From contig NZ_WELG01000002.1 in the NCBI RefSeq assembly GCF_009184425.1, positions 1,551,349-1,615,348 on the forward strand: a stretch of 64,000 nucleotides of DNA, written 5' to 3'. Position 1 is the stretch's first letter; every line of letters begins with the position of its first letter. The notes beneath the pieces were generated by a model that was not told the origin of the DNA, ran no database searches, and was given only the letters and a program-made list of their open reading frames with translations. The translations under genes and the position numbers were made by a program. This DNA is from Flagellimonas olearia. GTDB taxonomy: Bacteria; Bacteroidota; Bacteroidia; Flavobacteriales; Flavobacteriaceae. Shown here in pieces: positions 1-7,020 of this stretch.

Positions 1-55
1 TGACGATTTGCAATTGCGTTCCAACAACTCATTTTTGCACGATAATGTTGATTAG
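1..55 (+). CDS. ftsZ: 3' end of cell-division GTPase FtsZ (partial)
   Basis: Reading from base 2, the window opens with 17 codons ending in S-F-L-H-D-N-V-D, followed by a TAG stop at 53-55. This tail resembles the conserved C-terminal peptide of flavobacterial FtsZ, the tubulin-like GTPase that forms the division ring; the C-terminal peptide binds membrane anchors such as FtsA. A GatB/YqeY-domain gene commonly follows ftsZ in Flavobacteriaceae, which agrees with the next gene here. Only the tail is visible, so the call rests on this short peptide and on synteny. Confidence 0.68.
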   Translation, partial: DDLQLRSNNSFLHDNVD

Positions 56-95
56 TAGTGTTTAAAATCGATATCCATTTTTAATGGAAATCATG

Positions 96-130
96 AACCC
101 GGAAGTTAATAGACTTTCGGGTTTATTTTT
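96..130 (+). terminator. Rho-independent terminator after ftsZ
   Basis: Two 10-nt arms (96-105 and 114-123, one G-T pair) enclose an 8-nt loop and are followed by a T-rich tract. It lies about 40 nt after the ftsZ stop. Confidence 0.8.
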
Positions 131-138
131 TATCTTCG
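131..138 (+). promoter_or_regulatory. Probable -7 promoter element for the GatB/YqeY gene
   Basis: TATCTTCG matches the Bacteroidota -7 element TAnnTTTG at 7 of 8 positions and is followed by GCA, as often seen in flavobacterial housekeeping promoters. It starts where the ftsZ terminator tail ends and lies 19 nt before the ATG at 158. No convincing -33 TTTG was seen. Confidence 0.55.
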
Positions 139-157
139 CAGCCCAAAATAAGTTCAA

Positions 158-610
158 ATGGATTTGCAAGAAAAGGTGATGACAGAAATGAAGGCTGCAA
201 TGAAGGCCAAGGACACTGTTGCCCTGGAATCATTGCGAGCCATTAAATCGGCAATTTTGTTGGCGAAAACCGATAAAGGAGCTGGTTCCGAGCTTTCCGA
301 GGAAGAGGAAGTGAAGTTGGTCCAAAAGCTGGTAAAGCAGCGTAAGGATAGTGCTGCCATTTTTCAGGAGCAAGGCCGGGAAGATTTGGCCGGGCCCGAA
401 TTGGCACAGGCAGCCATTATTGAAAAGTTCCTACCGGAACAACTTACGGAAGAGGAAATAGAAAAAGTGGTGGTACAGACCATTGATTCTGTTGGAGCTT
501 CAGGAATGCAGGATATGGGTAAGGTAATGGGTATGGTTTCCAAGGAATTGGCCGGTCAGGCAGACGGAAAGACCATCTCAAATATTGTAAAGGCAAAATT
601 AAGTTCATAA
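158..610 (+). CDS. GatB/YqeY domain-containing protein
   Basis: A 150-residue soluble protein matching the YqeY family, which is homologous to the C-terminal tail domain of the GatB subunit of the tRNA-dependent amidotransferase. In GatB this helical domain contacts tRNA; the role of stand-alone YqeY proteins is not settled. Visible hallmarks are the N-terminal helix M-D-L-Q-E-K, an ALESLRAIKSAI segment near residues 23-34, a KFLPEQLTEEEIE segment near residues 91-103 and a C-terminal G-K-x-I-S-N-I-V-K. Length is normal for the family. The ATG at 158 follows a plausible promoter. ftsZ lies upstream and tRNA-Arg 7 nt downstream. Confidence 0.92.
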   Translation: MDLQEKVMTEMKAAMKAKDTVALESLRAIKSAILLAKTDKGAGSELSEEEEVKLVQKLVKQRKDSAAIFQEQGREDLAGPELAQAAIIEKFLPEQLTEEEIEKVVVQTIDSVGASGMQDMGKVMGMVSKELAGQADGKTISNIVKAKLSS

Positions 611-617
611 ATACCAA

Positions 618-691
618 GGCCGCGTAGTTCAACTGGATAGAATATCAGATTTCGGCTCTGAGGGTTGGGGGTTCGAATCCTCCCGCGGTCA
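618..691 (+). tRNA. tRNA-Arg, anticodon TCG
   Basis: A complete 74-nt cloverleaf. Acceptor arms GGCCGCG (618-624) and CGCGGTC (684-690) pair with one G-T, and the discriminator is A691. The D arm is GTTC/GAAT, the anticodon arm TCAGA/TCTGA has loop TTTCGGC, and the T arm contains GTTCGAATC. Loop positions 34-36 read TCG, which decodes CGA arginine codons. CCA is not encoded. The gene may be co-transcribed with the upstream YqeY gene. Confidence 0.95.
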
Positions 692-715
692 CTAAAAACT
701 ACACGTTTGAATTTG

Positions 716-749
716 AAAAGCCTGAGACAAATGTCTCAGGCTTTTTTTA
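716..749 (+). terminator. Rho-independent terminator after tRNA-Arg
   Basis: Perfect arms AGCCTGAGAC and GTCTCAGGCT around loop AAAT, with an A-run before and a T7 tract after. It ends the YqeY/tRNA transcript. Confidence 0.92.
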
Positions 750-836
750 TAGCTTTTAATGGGTTTTTCTTTGGATGCCCTTCTGATCCCCAATTGATTT
801 AATACAAACTCGGTGGTGGCCAACTCTTCAGAAAGG

Positions 837-844
837 TATTTTTG
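837..844 (+). promoter_or_regulatory. Probable -7 promoter element for the FAD oxidoreductase gene
   Basis: TATTTTTG fits TAnnTTTG exactly and lies 41 nt before the ATG at 886, after the terminator of the previous transcript. No clear -33 element was seen. Confidence 0.5.
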
Positions 845-885
845 ACTATATTTCGTAGGATATATAACCCCACTTAAAGCGAAAT

Positions 886-2601
886 ATGAAGAGACGAAGT
901 TTTTTGTCCTCGGTTTCTGCCGGAACTAGCGGAATATTACTGGCGGGACCTATGGTTTCCAATGCAAAATCACCCAAACAAGCTCATACTTTTACAGCGG
1001 CCAAGGAATTGAAGGCTGACGTAGTCATTGCTGGGGGCGGATTGGGAGGCTGCGCAGCAGCTTTGGCAGCTTGTAGAAATGGGCTCAAGGTCATTTTAAC
1101 CGAAGAAACCGATTGGATAGGTGGTCAGGTATCCCAGCAGGGTGTCCCCCCGGACGAGCATAACTGGATAGAAACCCATGGAGCTCCTGCCTCTTATCGT
1201 GAATACCGAAATCGAATCAGGGAGTATTATAAGCGAAACTATCCGCTCACGGCGGATGCAAAAGGTCGTTCCCATCTGAATCCCGGGGATGGTTCAGTCT
1301 CACGAATTTGTCATGAACCCCGGGTGACCGTGGAGGTTTTGACGGAGATGCTGCTTCCTTTTATCAGTTCCGGAAAATTGACGCTTCTGACTGAACATAA
1401 GATCGATGCTGCCGACGTTACCGGTGACGATGTAAAGTCCATTCAAGCCAAGGATTTGAAAAGTGACCGTACTCTGGTTCTTCATGCCCCCTATTTTATA
1501 GATGCCACGGAATGTGGGGATTTACTCCCACTCACAGGCACCGAATATGTTACTGGGACGGAGTCCAAAAGTCAGACTGGGGAATTGCATGCTCCAGAAG
1601 TGGCCAATCCCAAAAACAATCAGGCATTTACCTTGTGCTTTGCGATGGATTACCAACCCGGGGTCAACAATATTATTGATCGGCCAAAAGATTATGATTT
1701 TTGGAGCAACTATGTTCCTCAAATGGATACACCTTGGGCTGGCAAATTATTGGAGTTGAACTATTCCGATCCCCGGACGCTGAAACCCAAAAACCTGGGA
1801 TTTCATCCCGAAGGAAAGAAAACCGGGGAAATGCTCAACCTTTGGTTGTATCGTAGGCTCATCAGCAAGGCCAATTTTGTTTCGGGCACGTATGATGGGG
1901 ACATCACGGTGGTCAATTGGCCGCAAAACGACTATTTTATGGGCAACTTAATCGATGTCAGCGAAGAAGAATTTCAAAAACATATGGAAGGCGCACGGCA
2001 ACTCAACCTTTCTTTATTTTACTGGCTTCAGACGGAAGCCCCAAGACCTGATGGGGGACAAGGATGGTCAGGTTTAAGACTCAGAGGGGATGTGATGGGC
2101 ACCGAAGACGGTATGGCCAAATATCCCTACATCCGCGAGGCCAGAAGAATCAAAGCAGAGTTTAGGGTACTGGAGGAGCATGTTGGTGCGGAAAACCGCC
2201 GAATGGTGGCAGGGAATGATGCGGGGAAAACCTCTGCCGATTTTTACGATAGCGTCGGAACCGGATACTACCATATTGATTTACATCCTAGCAATCAGGG
2301 AATCAACTATGTGGACTTTGGGTCATTGCCTTTCCAGATTCCTCTGGGCGCATTGCTTCCACAACGAATGAACAATTTACTTCCAGCCAATAAAAATATT
2401 GGTACCACCCATATTACCAATGGCTGTTTTCGACTGCATCCCGTGGAGTGGAGTATTGGAGAGGCAGTTGGGATGTTGGTGGCTTTTGCCCAACGGAAAA
2501 ATGTACCACCTCGAGCGGTTCGGGAACAGAAAAATCTACTTTCGGAATTTCAAGATTGGATCAGGACCCAAGGTCTTGAAACCCATTGGCCCAAGGGTTG
2601 A
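886..2601 (+). CDS. Exported FAD-dependent oxidoreductase
   Basis: A 571-residue flavoprotein of the FAD_oxidored type (PF12831-like). The N-terminus carries K-R-R-S-F-L, a twin-arginine signal, followed by a hydrophobic stretch, so export of a folded, cofactor-loaded enzyme is expected. The dinucleotide-binding fold follows at about residues 45-70 (V-I-A-G-G-G-L-G-G-C, then V-I-L-T-E), with the family's W-I-G-G-Q-x-S-Q-Q-G near residues 76-86. A second conserved region near residues 495-540 (G-T-T-H-I-T-N-G, E-W-S-I-G-E-A-V-G) is the C-terminal FAD contact. The substrate is unknown; relatives act on diverse small molecules. Its stop faces the stop of the alcohol dehydrogenase gene 20 nt away. 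It is not the cytoplasmic TIGR03364-type oxidase found in phosphonate clusters. Confidence 0.8.
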   Translation: MKRRSFLSSVSAGTSGILLAGPMVSNAKSPKQAHTFTAAKELKADVVIAGGGLGGCAAALAACRNGLKVILTEETDWIGGQVSQQGVPPDEHNWIETHGAPASYREYRNRIREYYKRNYPLTADAKGRSHLNPGDGSVSRICHEPRVTVEVLTEMLLPFISSGKLTLLTEHKIDAADVTGDDVKSIQAKDLKSDRTLVLHAPYFIDATECGDLLPLTGTEYVTGTESKSQTGELHAPEVANPKNNQAFTLCFAMDYQPGVNNIIDRPKDYDFWSNYVPQMDTPWAGKLLELNYSDPRTLKPKNLGFHPEGKKTGEMLNLWLYRRLISKANFVSGTYDGDITVVNWPQNDYFMGNLIDVSEEEFQKHMEGARQLNLSLFYWLQTEAPRPDGGQGWSGLRLRGDVMGTEDGMAKYPYIREARRIKAEFRVLEEHVGAENRRMVAGNDAGKTSADFYDSVGTGYYHIDLHPSNQGINYVDFGSLPFQIPLGALLPQRMNNLLPANKNIGTTHITNGCFRLHPVEWSIGEAVGMLVAFAQRKNVPPRAVREQKNLLSEFQDWIRTQGLETHWPKG

Positions 2602-2620
2602 TGGGAACGGTCATCCGTTC

Positions 2621-3697
2621 TTACGGGTGGATGCCCACCCGATAGTAAGTGCCCTTATGGGCCAATTCAAAGGCATCATCCAATTGATGCAGTGGAAATT
2701 CAGCGCCCACCAATTCCCTAAAGGGGTATTTTTTGTGGTTCTTGGATAAAAAATCAATGGCAAATCGCAAATCGTCATGGGCGTAGTTGTGCAACCCTTT
2801 CAAGGTTAAAAGTTTTCGAACCATATGTTCCGCATTGATGGCTAGGTCCCGTTGGGTATACACTGCACCGACCATGACACAAACCCCTCCAATATTCAAG
2901 ATGGCCATACTTTTTTCAATTGCGGAGGGAACACCACTGGTCTCAATTACTACATCGATTCCCCCTTCTTTTGCCACAAGATCCAACACTTCGGAGGCGG
3001 TCAAGACAGCATCCAATCCTATGGAGGCTCCAAATTTTGTACTATGGGTGAGCCTTGATTCGTCCACATCCATGGAGAAAACAGTTTTTGCTCCCAATTC
3101 CTTGGCCATGGCGCAGGCTGAAAGGCCCAACATGCCAACGCCGTTTACCAGAACATTTTTTCCGTTTAAATCGCCCGCCAAGCGCATGGCTCCAGCCATG
3201 GTGGCATGTGTGCAGTTCAAGGGGGCGGCTTCCTTTTGACTCAGGCTTGACGGTAATTTAAAGAGTGTGGACCCATGCCTTAAATGGCAATGGGTGGCAA
3301 AACCGCCGTTCAATGGGTTGTGGCCGGTCATGGGCTCGTGTCCATATTTAAAAAGGTCGCCGGACTTTTGCGGAATACCCTTTTTGGCCATAGGATCGTT
3401 TTTGTCATGGGCATACACCGACCAAGTGACCCAATCCCCAATCTGAAGAGAATGACCATGGTAATCTTGGATGCCTTCTGTAGGTATTTTTACGATGGTT
3501 CCCATAATCTCATGTCCCAAGATACTGTGGCAAGCTCCCCCTCTTTTTCCGTAAAAGGTGTGCAGGTCGCTGGTGCATATGGTAGTGTAATCTATTTGGA
3601 TGAGGGCTTCATCGGTGTTGAGCTCTGGCAACTCCATTTGAATTTGGGAAAACGGTTGTCCGACCGCTTCAAAAACCATTGCTTTTGCTTTTGACAT
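2621..3697 (-). CDS. Zinc-dependent alcohol dehydrogenase, phosphonate-associated type
   Basis: A 358-residue medium-chain dehydrogenase. The N-terminal GroES-like domain has the catalytic zinc ligands Cys41 (C-T-S-D) and His62-Glu63 (G-H-E). The Rossmann domain starts near residue 180 (V-N-G-V-G-M-L-G). The segment G-I-P-Q-K-x-x-D-L-F-K-Y-G-H-E and the following N-C-T-H-A-T resemble the family described as putative phosphonate catabolism-associated alcohol dehydrogenase (TIGR03366). The four structural-zinc cysteines usual in the lobe just before this segment are absent. It probably oxidises an alcohol or aldehyde intermediate with NAD(P). It lies 12 nt after the XRE-cupin regulator on the same strand, so the two form an operon. 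The substrate is inferred only from family resemblance. Confidence 0.78.
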   Translation of the reverse strand: MSKAKAMVFEAVGQPFSQIQMELPELNTDEALIQIDYTTICTSDLHTFYGKRGGACHSILGHEIMGTIVKIPTEGIQDYHGHSLQIGDWVTWSVYAHDKNDPMAKKGIPQKSGDLFKYGHEPMTGHNPLNGGFATHCHLRHGSTLFKLPSSLSQKEAAPLNCTHATMAGAMRLAGDLNGKNVLVNGVGMLGLSACAMAKELGAKTVFSMDVDESRLTHSTKFGASIGLDAVLTASEVLDLVAKEGGIDVVIETSGVPSAIEKSMAILNIGGVCVMVGAVYTQRDLAINAEHMVRKLLTLKGLHNYAHDDLRFAIDFLSKNHKKYPFRELVGAEFPLHQLDDAFELAHKGTYYRVGIHP

Positions 3698-3709
3698 GAT
3701 ACGATTTGG

Positions 3710-4291
3710 TTAAAGTTCTGTGATAAAATAAACGACCAATAAAATGGCTTCCGACTCCAGATTGTTCTTTGGCACGTGGGGCAGGCGTCCATCAAAGTAT
3801 AACGAGTCTCCTTCCCTTAAGTGGAATGTTTTGTTGTCCAAAACGTAATTGATATCCCCTTTTACCAAGAAGATGTACTCAAAACCGTCCGTGGTCAATA
3901 GTTCCCGTTCTGCGCCTTTGCTAAGGGTCAACAATGAAACTTCCAACGAAATACCGCTCAAGCTTTGGGTTAGAATGTTCTCATACCGAAAGCCAATGGA
4001 ATCCTCTTTGGTGATTTCGGTATAGTCTTCCCTTTTGTGGAATATGTAGCCTGGAAAATCAGTGTTCATGGACATGTCCTCAAAAAAGGCGTTGAGGTCT
4101 ACCTCCAAAGTTTTCAGTACACGGAGTAAAGTAGGGAAGGTGGGGTATACCCTGCCATTCTCTATTTTGGACAACATGGCCATGCTTATTCCGGATTTTT
4201 CCGATAACTCCCCAAGCTTCCACCCCCTGCCCATTCGTAGGTTTCGAATCTTGGAGCCCATGTGCTTTAAAATGTGTTTGCTCTCGTCCAC
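3710..4291 (-). CDS. XRE-family transcriptional regulator with C-terminal cupin domain
   Basis: The protein has up to 193 residues. An HTH_3 domain spans about residues 11-70 (I-R-N-L-R, G-I-S-M-A-M-L-S-K-I-E-N-G as recognition helix). A cupin fold at about residues 105-193 contains G-F-E-Y-I-F-L-V-K-G, L-R-E-G-D-S-L-Y-F-D and L-P-H-V-P. Such proteins usually bind a small effector in the cupin and control neighbouring catabolic genes. The start at 4291 is GTG; an ATG at 4261 would give a shorter protein that keeps the whole HTH. The gene is divergent from the DUF5690 gene and co-directional with the dehydrogenase, so it probably controls both. An imperfect AT-rich palindrome near 4327-4341 could be its operator; this is a guess. 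Confidence 0.88.
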   Translation of the reverse strand: MDESKHILKHMGSKIRNLRMGRGWKLGELSEKSGISMAMLSKIENGRVYPTFPTLLRVLKTLEVDLNAFFEDMSMNTDFPGYIFHKREDYTEITKEDSIGFRYENILTQSLSGISLEVSLLTLSKGAERELLTTDGFEYIFLVKGDINYVLDNKTFHLREGDSLYFDGRLPHVPKNNLESEAILLVVYFITEL

Positions 4292-4307
4292 CTGCTAAAA
4301 TTTATAT

Positions 4308-4315
4308 CAAAGGTA
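4308..4315 (-). promoter_or_regulatory. Probable -7 promoter element for the XRE-dehydrogenase operon
   Basis: Read on the minus strand this is TACCTTTG, an exact TAnnTTTG match. A transcript from here would begin about 10 nt before the GTG at 4291 and about 40 nt before the ATG at 4261. Confidence 0.5.
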
Positions 4316-4411
4316 AATTGAAATATTTTCTTTAGAGGAAATAAAATTCATCATAAAGAAAAATTAATGGTTGTTTTACATTTACTTCACAGGAAAGAAA
4401 AAGTCCAAACC

Positions 4412-4419
4412 TATTTTTG
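4412..4419 (+). promoter_or_regulatory. Probable -7 promoter element for the DUF5690 gene
   Basis: TATTTTTG fits TAnnTTTG exactly, 41 nt before the ATG at 4461 and about 100 nt from the divergent -7 element of the regulator. No clear -33 element was seen. Confidence 0.5.
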
Positions 4420-4460
4420 ATACATCCTATTTCGTAAACCTTAAAGATTGAAAAAATGCC

Positions 4461-5732
4461 ATGGCAACACACATGATCAATAAAAAATGGTTGCATACTT
4501 CTTGGTTGATGGTAGCCGGATTTCTGTGTTACACAGGGATGTATGCCGTACGGAAGTCCTTTTTGGCCGGGCAGTATGTGGATTTGGCCTTGGGTTTTAA
4601 GGCAGATCCCAAGACCGTATTGGTCATTAGTCAGGTGTTGGGGTATATGCTTTCCAAGTTTATTGGCATCAAGATGATTTCGGAGATGGAGTCTTCAAAA
4701 CGGGTACAGTGGTTGATTGGCTTAGTGAGCTTTGGATTGGTAATGCTTTTGGTGTTTGCCATACTGCCCCCACAATTAAAGATCATTGCACTTTTTTTGA
4801 ACGGACTTCCCTTGGGAATGGTCTTTGGGGTGGTTTTGTCCTATTTGGAGGGGCGGAGGAATACCGAGTTGCTTGCAGCGGCTTTGAGTGCCACTTTTAT
4901 TTTTTCGACTGGTTTGGTGAAAACCGTGGGGGTGATATTGATCCAGGAATATGGAATTGATGAATACGTTATGCCCTTTGCTACCGGATTACTGTTCTTT
5001 CCTGTTTTTTTACTGTCCGTATGGATGCTCAATCGTTCCAAAAAGCCCAGTAGTGAAGATATGGCCGAGCGTACAGAACGTATGCCCATGGATGCCCAAA
5101 AGCGCAAGACCTTTTTAAAGCAAAATGGCCTTGGGTATTTGGGACTTGTGTTGATTTACATATTTCTGACCATCATCAGGGATTTTAGGGACAATTTTGT
5201 AGTGGAATTTTGGTCAGAACTTGGCTATGCCCAAGAGCCGGAGCTCATTACCCTTACCGAAATTCCAGTGGCCTTAGTGGTGTTGGTATTGGCTGCCATG
5301 GGTATTTTGATTCGTAACAATCAACGGGCCTTTAACATGGGTATGTGGCTTACCTTGGCCGGTACGGCCACCTTGTTGTTGTCCACTTTTTTGTTTCAGG
5401 AATCCCTTATTTCTCCCATTGTTTGGATGATTAGTACCGGTATGGGGGTGTATTTGCCTTATATCCTGTTCCATTGTCTCTTGTTTGAAAGGTTGATTGC
5501 TTTGCTTCATTATAGGGGCAATGTTGGCTTTTTGTTCTATACGGCGGATGCTTTGGGGTATTTGTGCAGCGTGGCGGTTCTATTTTTAAAGGAGATTATG
5601 GACTACCGGGGTACCTGGACAGGGTTCTTTGTCTCCTTGAATTTTATTTCTGGGTTGTCCATAGCTTTTTTGGTGTTGATCACTATTTTTTATTTCAGGC
5701 GAAGGGTGTCTCAAAATAGAAGTCTGGCTTAA
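4461..5732 (+). CDS. DUF5690-family MFS-like membrane transporter, GlpT-like features
   Basis: A 423-residue inner-membrane protein with about 12 hydrophobic segments in two halves joined by a charged linker near residues 190-220. It looks like DUF5690, a Bacteroidota family of unknown function. The first segment reads Y-T-G-M-Y-A-V-R-K-S-F (Arg31-Lys32), close to the Y-x-x-Y-x-x-R-K-x-F motif of the organophosphate:phosphate antiporters GlpT and UhpT. A second match is Y-M-L-S-K-F near residues 62-67, like Y-x-x-S-K-F in GlpT. The seventh segment carries Arg240 and Arg243 (T-I-I-R-D-F-R-D-N-F), about where GlpT has its second substrate arginine. A carrier for phosphorylated or phosphonate compounds is therefore inferred. 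The divergent XRE-cupin gene probably regulates it. Confidence 0.78.
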   Translation: MATHMINKKWLHTSWLMVAGFLCYTGMYAVRKSFLAGQYVDLALGFKADPKTVLVISQVLGYMLSKFIGIKMISEMESSKRVQWLIGLVSFGLVMLLVFAILPPQLKIIALFLNGLPLGMVFGVVLSYLEGRRNTELLAAALSATFIFSTGLVKTVGVILIQEYGIDEYVMPFATGLLFFPVFLLSVWMLNRSKKPSSEDMAERTERMPMDAQKRKTFLKQNGLGYLGLVLIYIFLTIIRDFRDNFVVEFWSELGYAQEPELITLTEIPVALVVLVLAAMGILIRNNQRAFNMGMWLTLAGTATLLLSTFLFQESLISPIVWMISTGMGVYLPYILFHCLLFERLIALLHYRGNVGFLFYTADALGYLCSVAVLFLKEIMDYRGTWTGFFVSLNFISGLSIAFLVLITIFYFRRRVSQNRSLA

Positions 5733-5812
5733 GTCATGCATGGGATACGGATGTTGCATTATTTTGATTTATATTTCACTTAATAACAGTTGATTAGTTT
5801 ATAAAGTTGAAG

Positions 5813-6820
5813 ATGGAAAAGATTATGGAAAAACAGATGAAGGGTATTACCCGTAGAGATTTTGTGAAGGGCACGGCCTTATCTTGCTTGGCTTTTTCGT
5901 TGCCAAACATGGCATGTTCAACTTTTAAGGGCCAGGCTCCCGTCAAAATCGGGTTAATTACGGACTTGCACCAAGACATTATGCATGACGGGTTGCAGCG
6001 CATGGAGGCCTTTGTTGAAGAAGTGAAGGTGCAACGGCCGCATGCCATCATGCAGTTGGGGGATTTTGCTTATCCCGGGGACAAGAACAAAGAGGTAATC
6101 CAACTTTTTAACAATGCCCATGAGGAAGCACTGCATGTAATTGGCAACCACGATACCGATTCGGGATATACCACGGACCAATGTCTTTCTTACTGGGGCA
6201 TGCCTGCACGCTACTATGCCAAAGAGGTGGAAGGCATCCATTTCATTGTTTTGGATGGCAATGAGAAAGGGTCGCCCACGCATCAGGGAGGGTACGCATC
6301 CTATATCGGAAAGGAACAGCAGTCTTGGTTGGCACAACAATTGAAAACCGTGGAAGGGCCTATTGTCATTGTTTCCCATCAACCTTTGTTGGGACCATCG
6401 GCTGTGGATAATGCCAGGGAAATACAAAGTATTCTTTCGGCTGCAAAAGGGAAGATTTTATTTGCCATGAATGGGCACACCCATATTGATATGCTTTTGG
6501 AAAAGGATGGGATACCCTATCTCCATCTTAACTCTGCATCCTATTTGTGGGTTGGAGGGGATTATCAGCACCAAAGTTATACCGAAAAAATCCATGAAGA
6601 TCATCCATGGATTTCCTACACCTGTCCTTATAAAGACTCATTGTTTGCATTTATGTCCATTGACCCCGAGACGCAAACGGTCACGCTGACCGGAAAGAAA
6701 AGTGAATGGCAAGGGGAATCACCTGCCGAATTGGGGGTTGGTAATTATCCTACCCTGACCATTGGCAATGAGATTGTACCAAGTATTTCTGATCGGAAAA
6801 TCCTAAAATCAAAAGGATAA
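5813..6820 (+). CDS. Tat-exported calcineurin-like metallophosphoesterase
   Basis: A 335-residue metal-dependent phosphoesterase. The ATG at 5813 is preferred to an in-frame TTG six bases upstream. The N-terminus has T-R-R-D-F-V-K, a twin-arginine motif, then a hydrophobic run ending N-M-A-C-S that could be a lipobox, so a periplasmic or lipid-anchored enzyme is expected. The two-metal motifs appear in order: T-D-L-H, G-D-F, G-N-H-D, a later S-H-Q and G-H-T-H near residue 222. The family hydrolyses phosphomonoesters or phosphodiesters, and some members act on glycerophosphodiesters or UDP-sugars. Its place after the putative organophosphate carrier and before the SusCD-GDPD locus supports a role in phosphate-ester breakdown. 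Confidence 0.87.
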   Translation: MEKIMEKQMKGITRRDFVKGTALSCLAFSLPNMACSTFKGQAPVKIGLITDLHQDIMHDGLQRMEAFVEEVKVQRPHAIMQLGDFAYPGDKNKEVIQLFNNAHEEALHVIGNHDTDSGYTTDQCLSYWGMPARYYAKEVEGIHFIVLDGNEKGSPTHQGGYASYIGKEQQSWLAQQLKTVEGPIVIVSHQPLLGPSAVDNAREIQSILSAAKGKILFAMNGHTHIDMLLEKDGIPYLHLNSASYLWVGGDYQHQSYTEKIHEDHPWISYTCPYKDSLFAFMSIDPETQTVTLTGKKSEWQGESPAELGVGNYPTLTIGNEIVPSISDRKILKSKG

Positions 6821-7020
6821 AAAGGGATATTGGTCCCAGCTGTAGGGTTGTTGTTTCGAATGCTGTTGCAGATTTTCACTAAAAATTCCCAGAAAATTTT
6901 CCAATTTTCATGAGATTTAGTAGTTTTAAAGAAAAGATTAAGCAAGTATTTTTCTTTTGAATACCTTTTTTTGAATATAAAAACTTGCGAAATCTTTCTA
7001 AATTTTAAAACTAGACGTAA

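Noticed and set aside
618-885. tRNA-Arg as the integration site of a genomic island covering the accessory region
   Set aside because: No integrase gene and no copy of the tRNA 3' end were noticed downstream. A search for a direct repeat of the last 20 nt would be needed.
886-2601. FAD oxidoreductase as the TIGR03364 oxidase of phosphonate clusters
   Set aside because: It has an export signal and PF12831-like motifs, unlike the cytoplasmic DAO-type TIGR03364 proteins.
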